Source of the DNA: Rhodococcus yananensis
Lineage (GTDB): Bacteria; Actinomycetota; Actinomycetes; Mycobacteriales; Mycobacteriaceae
Assembly: GCF_020515525.1 (NCBI RefSeq)
Contig: NZ_JAIYEP010000050.1
Span: 1-33,926, forward strand
Length of the DNA: 33,926 nucleotides
Direction of reading: 5' to 3'
A program made the translations under genes and the position numbers. Positions 14,797-23,981 of this stretch are shown here, piece by piece; within the stretch, counting starts at the first letter, position 1, and every line of letters begins with the position of its first letter. The notes below the pieces were generated by a model. The model saw only the letters and a list, made by a program, of their open reading frames with translations. It made no database searches and was not told the DNA's origin.

Positions 14797-16095
14797 TTAC
14801 CAGGTGCGGACCTCGAGGCCGGGGTTCGCTGCGAGGATCGAGCGGATCGGCGTCGCGAACAGTTCGGGAGTCTCGCCGAGGAGACCGCTGACCACACCGG
14901 CGATCTCGCACATCCCGTACTGGCCGACGTTCGATGCGCTCGAGATGCCGAGCGCGAGCGTGCCGGTGACCAGGGCTCCGCCGCTGTCGCCCTGCAGGGC
15001 GCACAGGTTGGTGGCGAAACCGTTCGTCAGCACACGCTGACCGATCTCCACGGTCTGACCGACGCCCGTCACCACACCGCAGCTGTATCCGGTACGCAGA
15101 CCGGACTTGCACACGGGTGCACCGACGACGGGGTCGGCGATGCCGGTGATGGGCAGCGGGGCGGCGCCCGGAACGCGCACACCGTTGTTCTCGAAGCGGC
15201 CGCGGGCGTCGGCCGTGGGCCGGATGATCGCGTAGTCGTCACCGTCGAGGCTGGTCTCCGCGAAGTTCCCGATGTGCTGTCCGAGGTCCTCGCCGAGGAG
15301 TTGGTACACCTTCGACGCCCACTCGGTGCCCGCCTGCAGCCGGTTCGGGTCGCAGTGGCCGGCGGTGATGTTGACGGGGTTGCCCGAACCGTCCTCGCCG
15401 TTGAAGCCGAGCGAGCACCGCAGGCCGTTGCCCGCGCCGAGCGCGGCGTACGCGTCGCCGCCGTGGAGTGCGCCGGGAGCACCGATGCCCGCGACCGGCT
15501 CGAGGTCGGACGCCGGCTCGAGGGTCAGTTCGGCCGGGGCGAACAGCACCCGCACGCCCTCGAGGAAGTCGGGGAGGTCGAGTCCGGCGACGTCGTCGGT
15601 GCGGATCACGACGTCGCTGTTGACGATGTCGATGGCGACTCCGCGGACGAGGTCGGCGACGGCGGGAGGTTGGGTCTCGAGCCAGTCGTTGAGCTCGGAG
15701 AGTTCGTCTTCGAGGGCGGCTTCGCTGCTGTCGGCCTCCGCGACCGTGAATCCGGCGTCCTCGGCGTCGGCGCGGGCCTCGTCGAATCCGTTGCCCTCGG
15801 TGAGGCCGACGGTCGGGGTGCCTTCTGCGTCGAGCCACACGCCGGCGAAGACCTGCGCGAACTTCTCGCGGGCGGTCTCGGCGAACTCCGCGAGGGCCTG
15901 GCTCGTGTCGGCATCCCGGAGGAACCGTTCGGGCGAGATCTGCAGGTCGCGGTGCAGGGCTTCGACGAGTTCGGTCGGCAGGTCACCGGCCTGGACCGGG
16001 GCGGGGTCGGCCTGGGCGATCGATGCGGCGGGTCCGAGGAGCAACGCGGCTGCGGAGCCGACCACCAGTGCTCGACGGGCGAGGGAACGTCGCAT
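14797..16095 (-). CDS. Secreted S1-family (streptogrisin-like) serine protease 1
   Basis: The 432-residue preproprotease has a signal peptide (RRALVVGSAAALLLGPAASI, cleavage after AQA). A pro-region of about 180 residues follows (DLPTELVEALHRDLQISPE... GVWLDAEGTPTVGLTEG). The catalytic domain is of chymotrypsin fold. The triad is visible as ITAGHCD (His247), GDDYAII (Asp287) and LQGDSGGAL (Ser371). Paired cysteines (CSLGF/GHC, VCKSG/YSCG, LCALQ/MCEI) suggest three disulfides, as in alpha-lytic protease and streptogrisins. The pro-region presumably assists folding and is cleaved off. The ATG at 16093-16095 follows GAAAGG. Its C-terminal half is clearly paralogous to the next gene (both contain PVVGAPVCKSG). 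Substrates are unknown. Confidence 0.9.
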   Translation of the reverse strand: MRRSLARRALVVGSAAALLLGPAASIAQADPAPVQAGDLPTELVEALHRDLQISPERFLRDADTSQALAEFAETAREKFAQVFAGVWLDAEGTPTVGLTEGNGFDEARADAEDAGFTVAEADSSEAALEDELSELNDWLETQPPAVADLVRGVAIDIVNSDVVIRTDDVAGLDLPDFLEGVRVLFAPAELTLEPASDLEPVAGIGAPGALHGGDAYAALGAGNGLRCSLGFNGEDGSGNPVNITAGHCDPNRLQAGTEWASKVYQLLGEDLGQHIGNFAETSLDGDDYAIIRPTADARGRFENNGVRVPGAAPLPITGIADPVVGAPVCKSGLRTGYSCGVVTGVGQTVEIGQRVLTNGFATNLCALQGDSGGALVTGTLALGISSASNVGQYGMCEIAGVVSGLLGETPELFATPIRSILAANPGLEVRTW

Positions 16096-16262
16096 GGAAA
16101 CCTTTCTCGTAGTTGCTCCCGGCGTGATGCGGGAGTGGTGCCGGCTCCCGGCGGATCGGCTGCGGACGATCATATGGGGTGACGTGCGCTCGATGCCCTC
16201 CGACAGGCTGTTGCCCGTGTGTCGTGTGGTTCTCTTGTGACTCGTCGGAGGTCGGTCGGACG

Positions 16263-17576
16263 TTACACGCCGTCGGCGGTGCGGACCCGCGTTCCCGTCG
16301 CCGATTCGATATCGGTGATCGAGATGCCGAGGCTCGAGGTGCCTCCGCTGGGGGCGAGCACGAGGTTGGCCTCCACGCAGTCGGGGGCTCCGGCGCTGTT
16401 CGACCCGGAGATCACGCCGAGGGCGCGGGTGCCGGTGACGATCGCGCCGCCGCTGTCGCCGGCGAGGGTGCACGCGGAGGTCGCGAAACCGCTGACGTTG
16501 GTCTCCGCACCGTTGGAGTACACGAGCTGGGTTTCGACGTGATCGGCCACGACGACGCCGCACGTGAACGACGACGACTGTCCGGACTTGCACACCGGGG
16601 CACCGACCACCGGCACCGCGGTTCCCGTGATGGTCAGCGTCGAACCGTTGCCGCCGCGCACGATCGGGCGGTTCAGTCCGGCGTCGACACCCGCATCGTT
16701 GAGCGCGATGATCCCGTAGTCGAGGGTGCTGTCGGTGCCGACCGTGGAGTTCGTGAACGAGCCGATCTGCACGCTCTCGTCGATGTTCGCGCGGTTCGGC
16801 AGGTACACGGTGGAGCCACCGTCGCGACGGGCCACGGCGTCGCAGTGCCCGGCGGTGATGTTGACGGCGTCGCCGTCGGCGTCAACTCCGTTGAATCCGA
16901 ACGAGCAGATCCCGATGCGATCGAGCGGCGTGTTGCGGACGTCGCCGTCGGCGGTGATGTAGGTGTCGCCACCCATCGGCGCGGGGTCGTTCTCCGGCAT
17001 TCCCGGTGTCAGCTGCACCTGGAGGTTCGCGATGAGCGACGGCAGGTTCAGGGCGCGACCCACCGGTGAGTTCACGATGTCGATGACGATCTGGTTGTCG
17101 AGGACATCGATGTAGGTGTTGTTCACCTGGGACGACAGCTCGCGGGGCAGCGCCGCCACCCACCGGTTCAGTTCGGCGAGGGCGCGCTCGAGGCCGTCGG
17201 CGGACAGCGGGGCGACGGTGGCCTGGTAGCCGTCGGCCTCCGCCCGCAGAGCCGCTTCCCGGTTCGTGACCGCGACCACCGACTCGCCGTCCTGCGACAA
17301 CCAGGCGCCCGCGAAGTCGTCGGGGCGCTCGGCGCGGAAGCTGCGGGCGTAGTCGCCGAGCTCCTGCGCGCGTGCCGCGCGGTCGAGGTATTCCTCGGGG
17401 CTCAGTCCGAGGTCACGCTGCACGGCCTCTACCAGCTCCGGGGGCAACGCGGGCGTCGGTTCGGCGTGCGCCACCGTGGCGAGGGGTCCTGCCAGCAGTG
17501 CCGCGGACGCCGCGACGGCAGCGACCCGGCGAACGGTGGAACGAACTGCGGCGCGCGACGCCGGCATGTGACGCAT
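16263..17576 (-). CDS. Secreted S1-family serine protease 2
   Basis: The 437-residue protein is a second preproprotease of the same design. It has a signal peptide (VAAVAASAALLAGPLATVAHA), a pro-region starting LPPELVEAVQRDLGLSPEEYL, and a chymotrypsin-fold domain with ITAGHCD (His244), LDYGII (Asp286) and LAGDSGGAI (Ser375). Cysteines are placed as in protease 1. The ATG at 17574-17576 follows GGAAGG; an ATG three codons later is possible. The 167 bp between the two proteases has no obvious terminator, so both could be cotranscribed or have separate promoters. Divergence from protease 1 is strongest in the pro-region and specificity loops, so the two probably cleave different substrates. Confidence 0.9.
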   Translation of the reverse strand: MRHMPASRAAVRSTVRRVAAVAASAALLAGPLATVAHAEPTPALPPELVEAVQRDLGLSPEEYLDRAARAQELGDYARSFRAERPDDFAGAWLSQDGESVVAVTNREAALRAEADGYQATVAPLSADGLERALAELNRWVAALPRELSSQVNNTYIDVLDNQIVIDIVNSPVGRALNLPSLIANLQVQLTPGMPENDPAPMGGDTYITADGDVRNTPLDRIGICSFGFNGVDADGDAVNITAGHCDAVARRDGGSTVYLPNRANIDESVQIGSFTNSTVGTDSTLDYGIIALNDAGVDAGLNRPIVRGGNGSTLTITGTAVPVVGAPVCKSGQSSSFTCGVVVADHVETQLVYSNGAETNVSGFATSACTLAGDSGGAIVTGTRALGVISGSNSAGAPDCVEANLVLAPSGGTSSLGISITDIESATGTRVRTADGV

Positions 17577-17716
17577 GGAGGCCTTCCGGAGGGTCGTGGG
17601 TGGGTGTGAGCTGGGTTTTCGTCGGATTCCGTGAGCGAAGGGTCCACGGTCCCGACACAGCCTACGGCACGGTGTGGGTGCCTCCGCCAGTGGCAGAGGT
17701 CACCAGTGGGATCGGG

Positions 17717-19375
17717 TCAGGGCGTGGTCTGTGTCGGCGTGGAAGACGGTGCCTCGGTGCTCGTGGACCCACCGTCGCCGGGATCGGTGGTCGAGGTCGG
17801 CTGACTCGTGTTCGTGGGTGTGCTCGTGCTGCTTTCGGACCCACCGCCGGACCCACCTCCCGATCCGCCGCCGGACCCGCCTCCCGATCCGCCGCCGGAG
17901 CCAGCACGCGGACCGTCGTCGGACGATCCGGGCGGATTGCGGCGCGACCATCCGGTGCTGCTCGTGGTGGTGTCCGAGGTGGTCGCCGACTCGTTGGTCG
18001 TCGACGACCCGGTCGTCGTGTCCGCTGTGGTGGATTCGTCGGTCGTGGTGCCCCACGCGGTGTCGTCGACCGCGGTGTCGGGCTCGACCCACGCCTCGGC
18101 CGTGGCCTCCGCGGATTCCGTCGACTCGTCGGTGGACGTCGCCGTGGTGGTGGTCGTCGTCGTGGTGGTCGAGGCCGGGCGCGTCGTGGTCGTGTCGGGC
18201 ACGACGATCGAGTCGGAGGGTTGTGTGCCCGCGTTGGCGGTGGAGACGTCCCGCAACGCGAACACGAGTGCACCGACCGCGACGAGCAGTGCGATGGCTG
18301 CTGCGGCGGCGCCCGCGGTGAACCACGACGAGCGTCGCCGCCCGGACTCGTCCGGGGGATCCGGCGCGGTGTCGTCGGTGGTGACGTCGCCGGGCGTCGC
18401 CGTGGTGGAGGGAAGGATGCCGGCGGCACGCGCCGACGTCGCGGCCTGTTCGGACGGGGGGTTCGCGGTGATCTTCGCGATGACCACCGTGGTTTCGGGG
18501 TCGAGATCGGATCGGATCGGGCCGGCCGGTCGCGCGGCGGGCAGCACCTGTGTGGAGCCGAGCAGATCCACCGACCCGGCGGCCGCGGCGACCGCGGCAC
18601 CGCGCACCATCGTCTGGTGGGGCACGGGGGCGAGCGCGCATCGCATGCCGAGACCGGATTTGATGGCCTGCGTGACGATCTGCGCGGCACTCGGGTCGAC
18701 GGTCTCGTCGACCGTGACGACGATCGCGTCGAGGTTGCTCACGAGCCACCCGTACGCGCCGAGCGTCGCCGACAACTGGTCGGCCACCGACGGCGCATCG
18801 CCTTCGGCGAACCGGAACGCCTTGCCGGCGGCGACGCCGGAACGCACCAGCGTGATCGTCGAACCGCGCGGATCGATGTGGTAGACGGCGACCAGACGTC
18901 CGGTCTGGTGTGAGACCTGCGATTCGAACCAGGCGGCCGCGGCTTCGGCGTCGGAGATCAGCGACACGTGCCGCAATCCCACGTAGTCGAGTGCGTTGCG
19001 CAGGACGGCGACCGTCGACGGCGGCCAGTCGGTGGGGTACGTCGCGACGGCCGTGTAGCCGCCCTCGCCGATCAGCGGTGTCGCGTCGGCGAGGAGGCAT
19101 TCGACGGCGGTGGCGACGAGATCTTCCGCCCGCGACAGCGCGCCGTCGTTGGCGCGTACCCCTCCGGACCGTCCGAGGCGGTCGACGAAGTCGGTGAACG
19201 AACTGGTGGTGCCGTCGGCGACGTCGTGCTGACCGAGTGTGGCGGTGCCGTTCGAGTGCAGGTGCACCGCGGTGATGCGTTCGATGGGGTCCGGATCCGG
19301 CCGGCCGGGCGTGGCGGAGGTGACCGCGACCGAGGACAGGGCATTGCCCACCCTGAGGCCCACGCCTACGGACAT
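17717..19375 (-). CDS. Membrane-anchored degenerate Hsp70-like protein with Thr/Ser and GGGS tail
   Basis: The 552-residue protein has an N-terminal actin/Hsp70-like region (about 1-270). Recognisable pieces are YPTDWPPSTVAVLRNAL, ISDAEAAAAWFES and a degenerate phosphate-2 turn, VYHIDPRGSTITLV. ATP-binding glycines are largely lost. A linker follows, then one transmembrane helix (TAGAAAAAIALLVAVGALVF) and an outer tail of about 180 residues rich in Thr, Ser, Asp and Glu. The tail includes a run of nine Thr after PAS and a five-fold GGGS repeat. The ATG at 19373-19375 follows GGGAGG. It is divergent from dnaK across 390 bp, and it resembles in layout the protein at 2882-4333. It may be a cell-envelope sensor or scaffold; chaperone activity is doubtful. 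Confidence 0.75.
   Translation of the reverse strand: MSVGVGLRVGNALSSVAVTSATPGRPDPDPIERITAVHLHSNGTATLGQHDVADGTTSSFTDFVDRLGRSGGVRANDGALSRAEDLVATAVECLLADATPLIGEGGYTAVATYPTDWPPSTVAVLRNALDYVGLRHVSLISDAEAAAAWFESQVSHQTGRLVAVYHIDPRGSTITLVRSGVAAGKAFRFAEGDAPSVADQLSATLGAYGWLVSNLDAIVVTVDETVDPSAAQIVTQAIKSGLGMRCALAPVPHQTMVRGAAVAAAAGSVDLLGSTQVLPAARPAGPIRSDLDPETTVVIAKITANPPSEQAATSARAAGILPSTTATPGDVTTDDTAPDPPDESGRRRSSWFTAGAAAAAIALLVAVGALVFALRDVSTANAGTQPSDSIVVPDTTTTRPASTTTTTTTTTATSTDESTESAEATAEAWVEPDTAVDDTAWGTTTDESTTADTTTGSSTTNESATTSDTTTSSTGWSRRNPPGSSDDGPRAGSGGGSGGGSGGGSGGGSGGGSESSTSTPTNTSQPTSTTDPGDGGSTSTEAPSSTPTQTTP
17837..17899 (-). repeat. In-frame GGGS repeat
   Basis: The minus strand encodes five consecutive GGGS units in the tail of the Hsp70-like protein. 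A 24-bp unit that alternates two codon versions is repeated in the DNA, consistent with slippage or duplication. Confidence 0.9.
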
Positions 19376-19590
19376 GACGGAGTCCTCCCGTTCGTTTCGG
19401 TGATTGCGCGGTGTTCCGCACGGGTGCGACGCGAGGGCAGATGTCCCACCGTCACTGCGGGAATGTACAGGTGGCGCGCTACCTCGCGGTAGGTCAGGCC
19501 GAAAACTGCGAGGTCGGGGACGTTCGCGGTCGCGCACCGAACGGATATGCGCGCCGCTTCACCCCGTTTCGTGTGATCCCCGTCACGAAC

Positions 19591-19616
19591 GGAACATTTC
19601 GGGGGTACCTGCCGTT
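19591..19616 (+). promoter_or_regulatory. SigH-type heat/oxidative-stress promoter for dnaK
   Basis: GGAACA (19591-19596), a 16-bp spacer and CGTT (19613-19616) match the SigH/SigR consensus GGAAC-N-GTT. In M. tuberculosis dnaK is known to be under SigH as well as HspR control. Confidence 0.65.
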
Positions 19617-19631
19617 GGACGAGTCAGACAA

Positions 19632-19652
19632 CTTGAGTGCATCCTGCTCAAC
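19632..19652 (+). promoter_or_regulatory. HAIR operator 1 (HspR binding site)
   Basis: CTTGAGT-N7-GCTCAAC matches the HspR-associated inverted repeat CTTGAGT-N7-ACTCAAG at 12 of 14 positions. It lies just downstream of the SigH-type promoter, where repressor binding would block transcription. Confidence 0.8.
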
Positions 19653-19705
19653 TCGGCTTGACTGGTGGAGGGCCACGGGTGCAAAGTCGAGTCGACCGCG
19701 CTCAG

Positions 19706-19726
19706 CGTGAGTCGGGCAGGCTCAGG
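19706..19726 (+). promoter_or_regulatory. HAIR operator 2, weaker
   Basis: CGTGAGT-N7-GCTCAGG matches the HAIR consensus at about 10 of 14 positions with the same 7-bp spacer, 74 bp downstream of operator 1. Multiple HAIRs upstream of dnaK are known in Streptomyces. Confidence 0.5.
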
Positions 19727-19765
19727 TTGGGCAAGGACAGTACTCGAAGCATTTGGAGGAACATC

Positions 19766-21606
<1,841 letters not shown>

Positions 21607-21610
<4 letters not shown>

Positions 21611-22245
21611 GCACCGACAGGCCCGAGCAGGAGCCGGTGACCGTCACCGACAAGCGCCGGATCGATCCCGACACCTTCGAGGTGCGTGACGAGGTCGTCG
21701 AGCCGGAGGTTCTCGAGCCGGTGGCCGACGGTGCCGCGGAATCCGCGGCACCGTCCGGTGAGGCCGCGGAGCCGGTGTCGACGGAAGCCGCGGAACTGGC
21801 CGAGCGCACCGCAGACCTGCAGCGCGTCACCGCCGAGTTCGCCAACTACCGTCGCCGCGCCGATGCCCAGCGCACGGCGGCAGCGGAGGAGGCGAAGGCG
21901 TCGATCGCGGCGAAGTTCCTCGACGTGCTCGACGACCTCGACCGTGCCCGCGCGCACGGCGACCTCGAGTCGGGCCCGTTGAAGTCGCTGTCCGACAAGC
22001 TCGGTGGCGTCTTCGATTCGGTCGGGCTGGTCGCGTTCGGAGCCGAGGGCGACGCCTTCGACCCGGAACTGCACGAGGCCGTGCAGATGGACGGTGACGG
22101 CACCCACCCCGTGCTCGGGACGGTGTTGCGCAAGGGGTACCGCTTCGGTGACCGCGTCCTGCGTCACGCGATGGTGATGGTCACCGACGGGGATCCGTCG
22201 GACACGCCGGAGCAGACGCAGGCCGGCGAGTCCGGTACCGAGTAG
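21607..22245 (+). CDS. grpE: Nucleotide exchange factor GrpE
   Basis: The 212-residue GrpE releases ADP from DnaK. Residues 1-55 are a disordered acidic leader, 60-105 form the long coiled-coil helix ([28 protein letters not shown], cut here only by description), and 110-190 form the four-helix and beta head ending in [20 protein letters not shown]. That C-terminal block is the GrpE signature. Translation starts at the GTG inside the dnaK stop region (GTGA overlap), a typical operon coupling. Length is normal for mycolata. Confidence 0.96.
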
Positions 22246-22278
22246 GAAATACACAGCAGCGGAAGGAGGAGACGCCCG

Positions 22279-23448
22279 GTGAGCCAGCGGGAGTGGATCG
22301 AGAAGGACTTCTACAAGGACCTGGGCGTCTCCCCGGACGCAACGCAGGACGACATCAAGAAGGCGTACCGGAAACTGGCGCGGGATCTGCATCCCGACGC
22401 CAACCCCGGTGACACCGCCGCCGAGGAACGGTTCAAGGCGGTCAGCGAGGCCAACGCGATCCTGTCGGATCCGGCCAAACGCAAGGAATACGACGAGACA
22501 CGCCGGATGTTCGCGTCCGGCGGCTTCCCCGGCGGGGGATTCCAGCCGGGCGCCGGTGGCGGATTCTCCGGCGGCACGTTCGACCTCGGCGACCTGTTCG
22601 GCGGCGGGGCCGCCGGCGGCGACGGCGGGCTCGGCGACCTCTTCGGAGGCCTGTTCAACCGGGGTGGCACCGGCGGCGCCACCCGGTCGCGTCCGCGGCG
22701 CGGCAGCGACGTCGAAACCGAGACCACCCTGGACTTCCGCGACGCGGTGCAGGGCGTGACGGTGCCGCTGCGGCTGACCAGCCCGTCGCCGTGCACCACG
22801 TGCCACGGCAGCGGAGCCGAACCGGGTACCAGCCCACGCGTGTGCCCGCACTGCAACGGCAGCGGGATCGTGTCGCGCAACCAGGGTGCCTTCGGGTTCT
22901 CGGAACCGTGCGACGACTGCCGCGGCACCGGCTCGATCATCGACAACCCGTGCGCGGACTGTCGCGGCAGCGGCGTCCAGAACCGCACCCGCACCGTCAC
23001 CTTCCGGGTTCCCGCCGGTATCAAGGACGGCTCCCGGATCCGTCTCGCCGGTCAGGGCGAAGCCGGTCTGCGGGGCGCACCGTCCGGCGACCTGTACGTG
23101 ACCGTGCACGTGCGCTCCGACAAGGTGTTCGGCCGCGACGGTGACAATCTCACGCTGGTGCTCCCCGTCAGCTACGGCGAACTCGTCCTCGGCGGCACCG
23201 TGTCGGTGCCGACCCTCGACGGCCGCGTGGGATTGAAGGTGCCCCCGGGCACAGCCGACGGCCGGGTGCTGCGCGTGCGCGGCCGGGGTGTCGCGAAGAA
23301 GGGCGGCGGCACGGGAGACCTGCTGGTCACCCTGAAGGTCGCGATCCCGCAGAATCTCGACGACACCGCGCTCGCCGCACTCCGCACCTATCTCGACGCC
23401 GAGCAGGCCGGGGGTTTCGATCCACGTGAAGGATGGGCGGGTGCGTGA
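22279..23448 (+). CDS. dnaJ: Co-chaperone DnaJ
   Basis: The 389-residue type I J-protein stimulates DnaK ATPase and delivers substrates. It has a J-domain at about 9-75 with His38-Pro39-Asp40 (LHPDANPGD), a Gly/Phe-rich linker ([15 protein letters not shown]), and four CxxCxGxG zinc repeats starting at Cys172 ([32 protein letters not shown]). Two beta substrate domains complete it. The GTG start at 22279 is preceded by AAGGAGG at slightly long spacing. The sequence N-terminal to the J-domain ([15 protein letters not shown]) is that of the actinobacterial dnaJ1 of the dnaK operon. The stop codon shares one base with the hspR start codon. Confidence 0.97.
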   Translation: MSQREWIEKDFYKDLGVSPDATQDDIKKAYRKLARDLHPDANPGDTAAEERFKAVSEANAILSDPAKRKEYDETRRMFASGGFPGGGFQPGAGGGFSGGTFDLGDLFGGGAAGGDGGLGDLFGGLFNRGGTGGATRSRPRRGSDVETETTLDFRDAVQGVTVPLRLTSPSPCTTCHGSGAEPGTSPRVCPHCNGSGIVSRNQGAFGFSEPCDDCRGTGSIIDNPCADCRGSGVQNRTRTVTFRVPAGIKDGSRIRLAGQGEAGLRGAPSGDLYVTVHVRSDKVFGRDGDNLTLVLPVSYGELVLGGTVSVPTLDGRVGLKVPPGTADGRVLRVRGRGVAKKGGGTGDLLVTLKVAIPQNLDDTALAALRTYLDAEQAGGFDPREGWAGA

Positions 23449-23879
23449 TGAACGAGCAGAAGGATCCGTCGGGCCGCCGTAGTGCCCACCAGCGGAATCT
23501 TCCCCCCGACCCCGACGCCCGCGTGTACGTCATCTCGGTGGCGGCCGAACTCGCGGGCATGCACGCGCAGACCCTCCGCAACTACGACCGGCTGGGTCTG
23601 GTCACCCCGCACCGCACGAGCGGCGGCGGGCGCCGGTACTCGCCGCGCGACGTCGAACTGCTCCGCGAGGTGCAGCGGTTGTCGCAGGACGAGGGCGTCA
23701 ATCTTGCGGGCATCAAACGCATCATCGAGCTGACCGGCGAGGTGGAGCAGCTGCAGCAGCAGGTCGAGCAGATGGCCGCCGAGGTCGCGCAGCTGCGGTC
23801 GATGCGCCGCGAGGTCGTGCCGATGACGCGCAGCAACGCGCTGGTGGTGTGGAAGCCCCGCGACCGGCGCGACCGCTGA
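23448..23879 (+). CDS. hspR: Heat-shock repressor HspR (MerR family)
   Basis: The 143-residue repressor binds HAIR sites and, with DnaK as co-repressor in Streptomyces, shuts down the operon. Residues 27-95 form a MerR-type winged helix (VYVISVAAELAGMHAQTLRNY, then GLVTPHRTSGGGRRYSPRDVELL). Residues 97-120 are a Gln/Glu coiled coil for dimerisation, and the basic end WKPRDRRDR is typical. The ATG at 23448-23450 overlaps the dnaJ TGA by one base; an in-frame ATG five codons upstream is possible. It closes the operon and, with the two HAIRs before dnaK, gives negative feedback. Confidence 0.96.
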   Translation: MNEQKDPSGRRSAHQRNLPPDPDARVYVISVAAELAGMHAQTLRNYDRLGLVTPHRTSGGGRRYSPRDVELLREVQRLSQDEGVNLAGIKRIIELTGEVEQLQQQVEQMAAEVAQLRSMRREVVPMTRSNALVVWKPRDRRDR

Positions 23880-23890
23880 TCGCGGCGTCC

Positions 23891-23913
23891 TCCCGATCAG
23901 CGGAAGCATCCGC
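23891..23913. repeat. 23-bp dispersed repeat, copy 2
   Basis: This is an exact match, in inverted orientation, to 793-815. It starts 12 bases after the hspR stop codon, so both full copies lie immediately 3' of a gene. A small hairpin GCGGA-AGCA-TCCGC lies within it. Confidence 0.8.
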
Positions 23914-23938
23914 CCGATCGGCACCTTCCGCGGGTTTA

Positions 23939-23956
23939 CTGTGGCGTGTTCCACAG
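23939..23956. promoter_or_regulatory. CTGTGG-N6-CCACAG dyad
   Basis: This perfect 6-bp inverted repeat with 6-bp spacer lies 26 bp before the start codon of the first KstD-like gene, where an operator would be expected. No regulator gene is adjacent. Confidence 0.4.
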
Positions 23957-23959
23957 GGT

Positions 23960-23977
23960 CGATCAGCGGAAGGCATC
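23960..23977 (+). repeat. Partial third copy of the dispersed repeat
   Basis: CGATCAGCGGAAGGCATC equals the core of the 23-bp repeat with one extra G. It contains the GGAAGG ribosome site of the next gene. Confidence 0.6.
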
Positions 23978-23981
23978 AAGC

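Larger units (their letters stand above)
19376..19765. other. Divergent control region, Hsp70-like gene / dnaK operon
   Basis: This gene-free stretch of 390 bp contains a SigH-type promoter and two HspR-type operators for the dnaK operon (listed separately). The left half presumably holds the promoter of the divergent Hsp70-like gene, which is not obvious by eye. Confidence 0.7.

Noticed and set aside
16197-16251. CCTCCGAC/GTCGGAGG inverted repeat between the two proteases
   Set aside because: An 8-bp stem with a loop of about 39 bases is weak in such GC-rich DNA and could be chance.
17837-17899. GGGS linker as a sign of an engineered construct
   Set aside because: The repeat is embedded in a natural Thr/Ser-rich tail with host-like codon use, and no vector sequence is nearby. 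Slippage explains it better.
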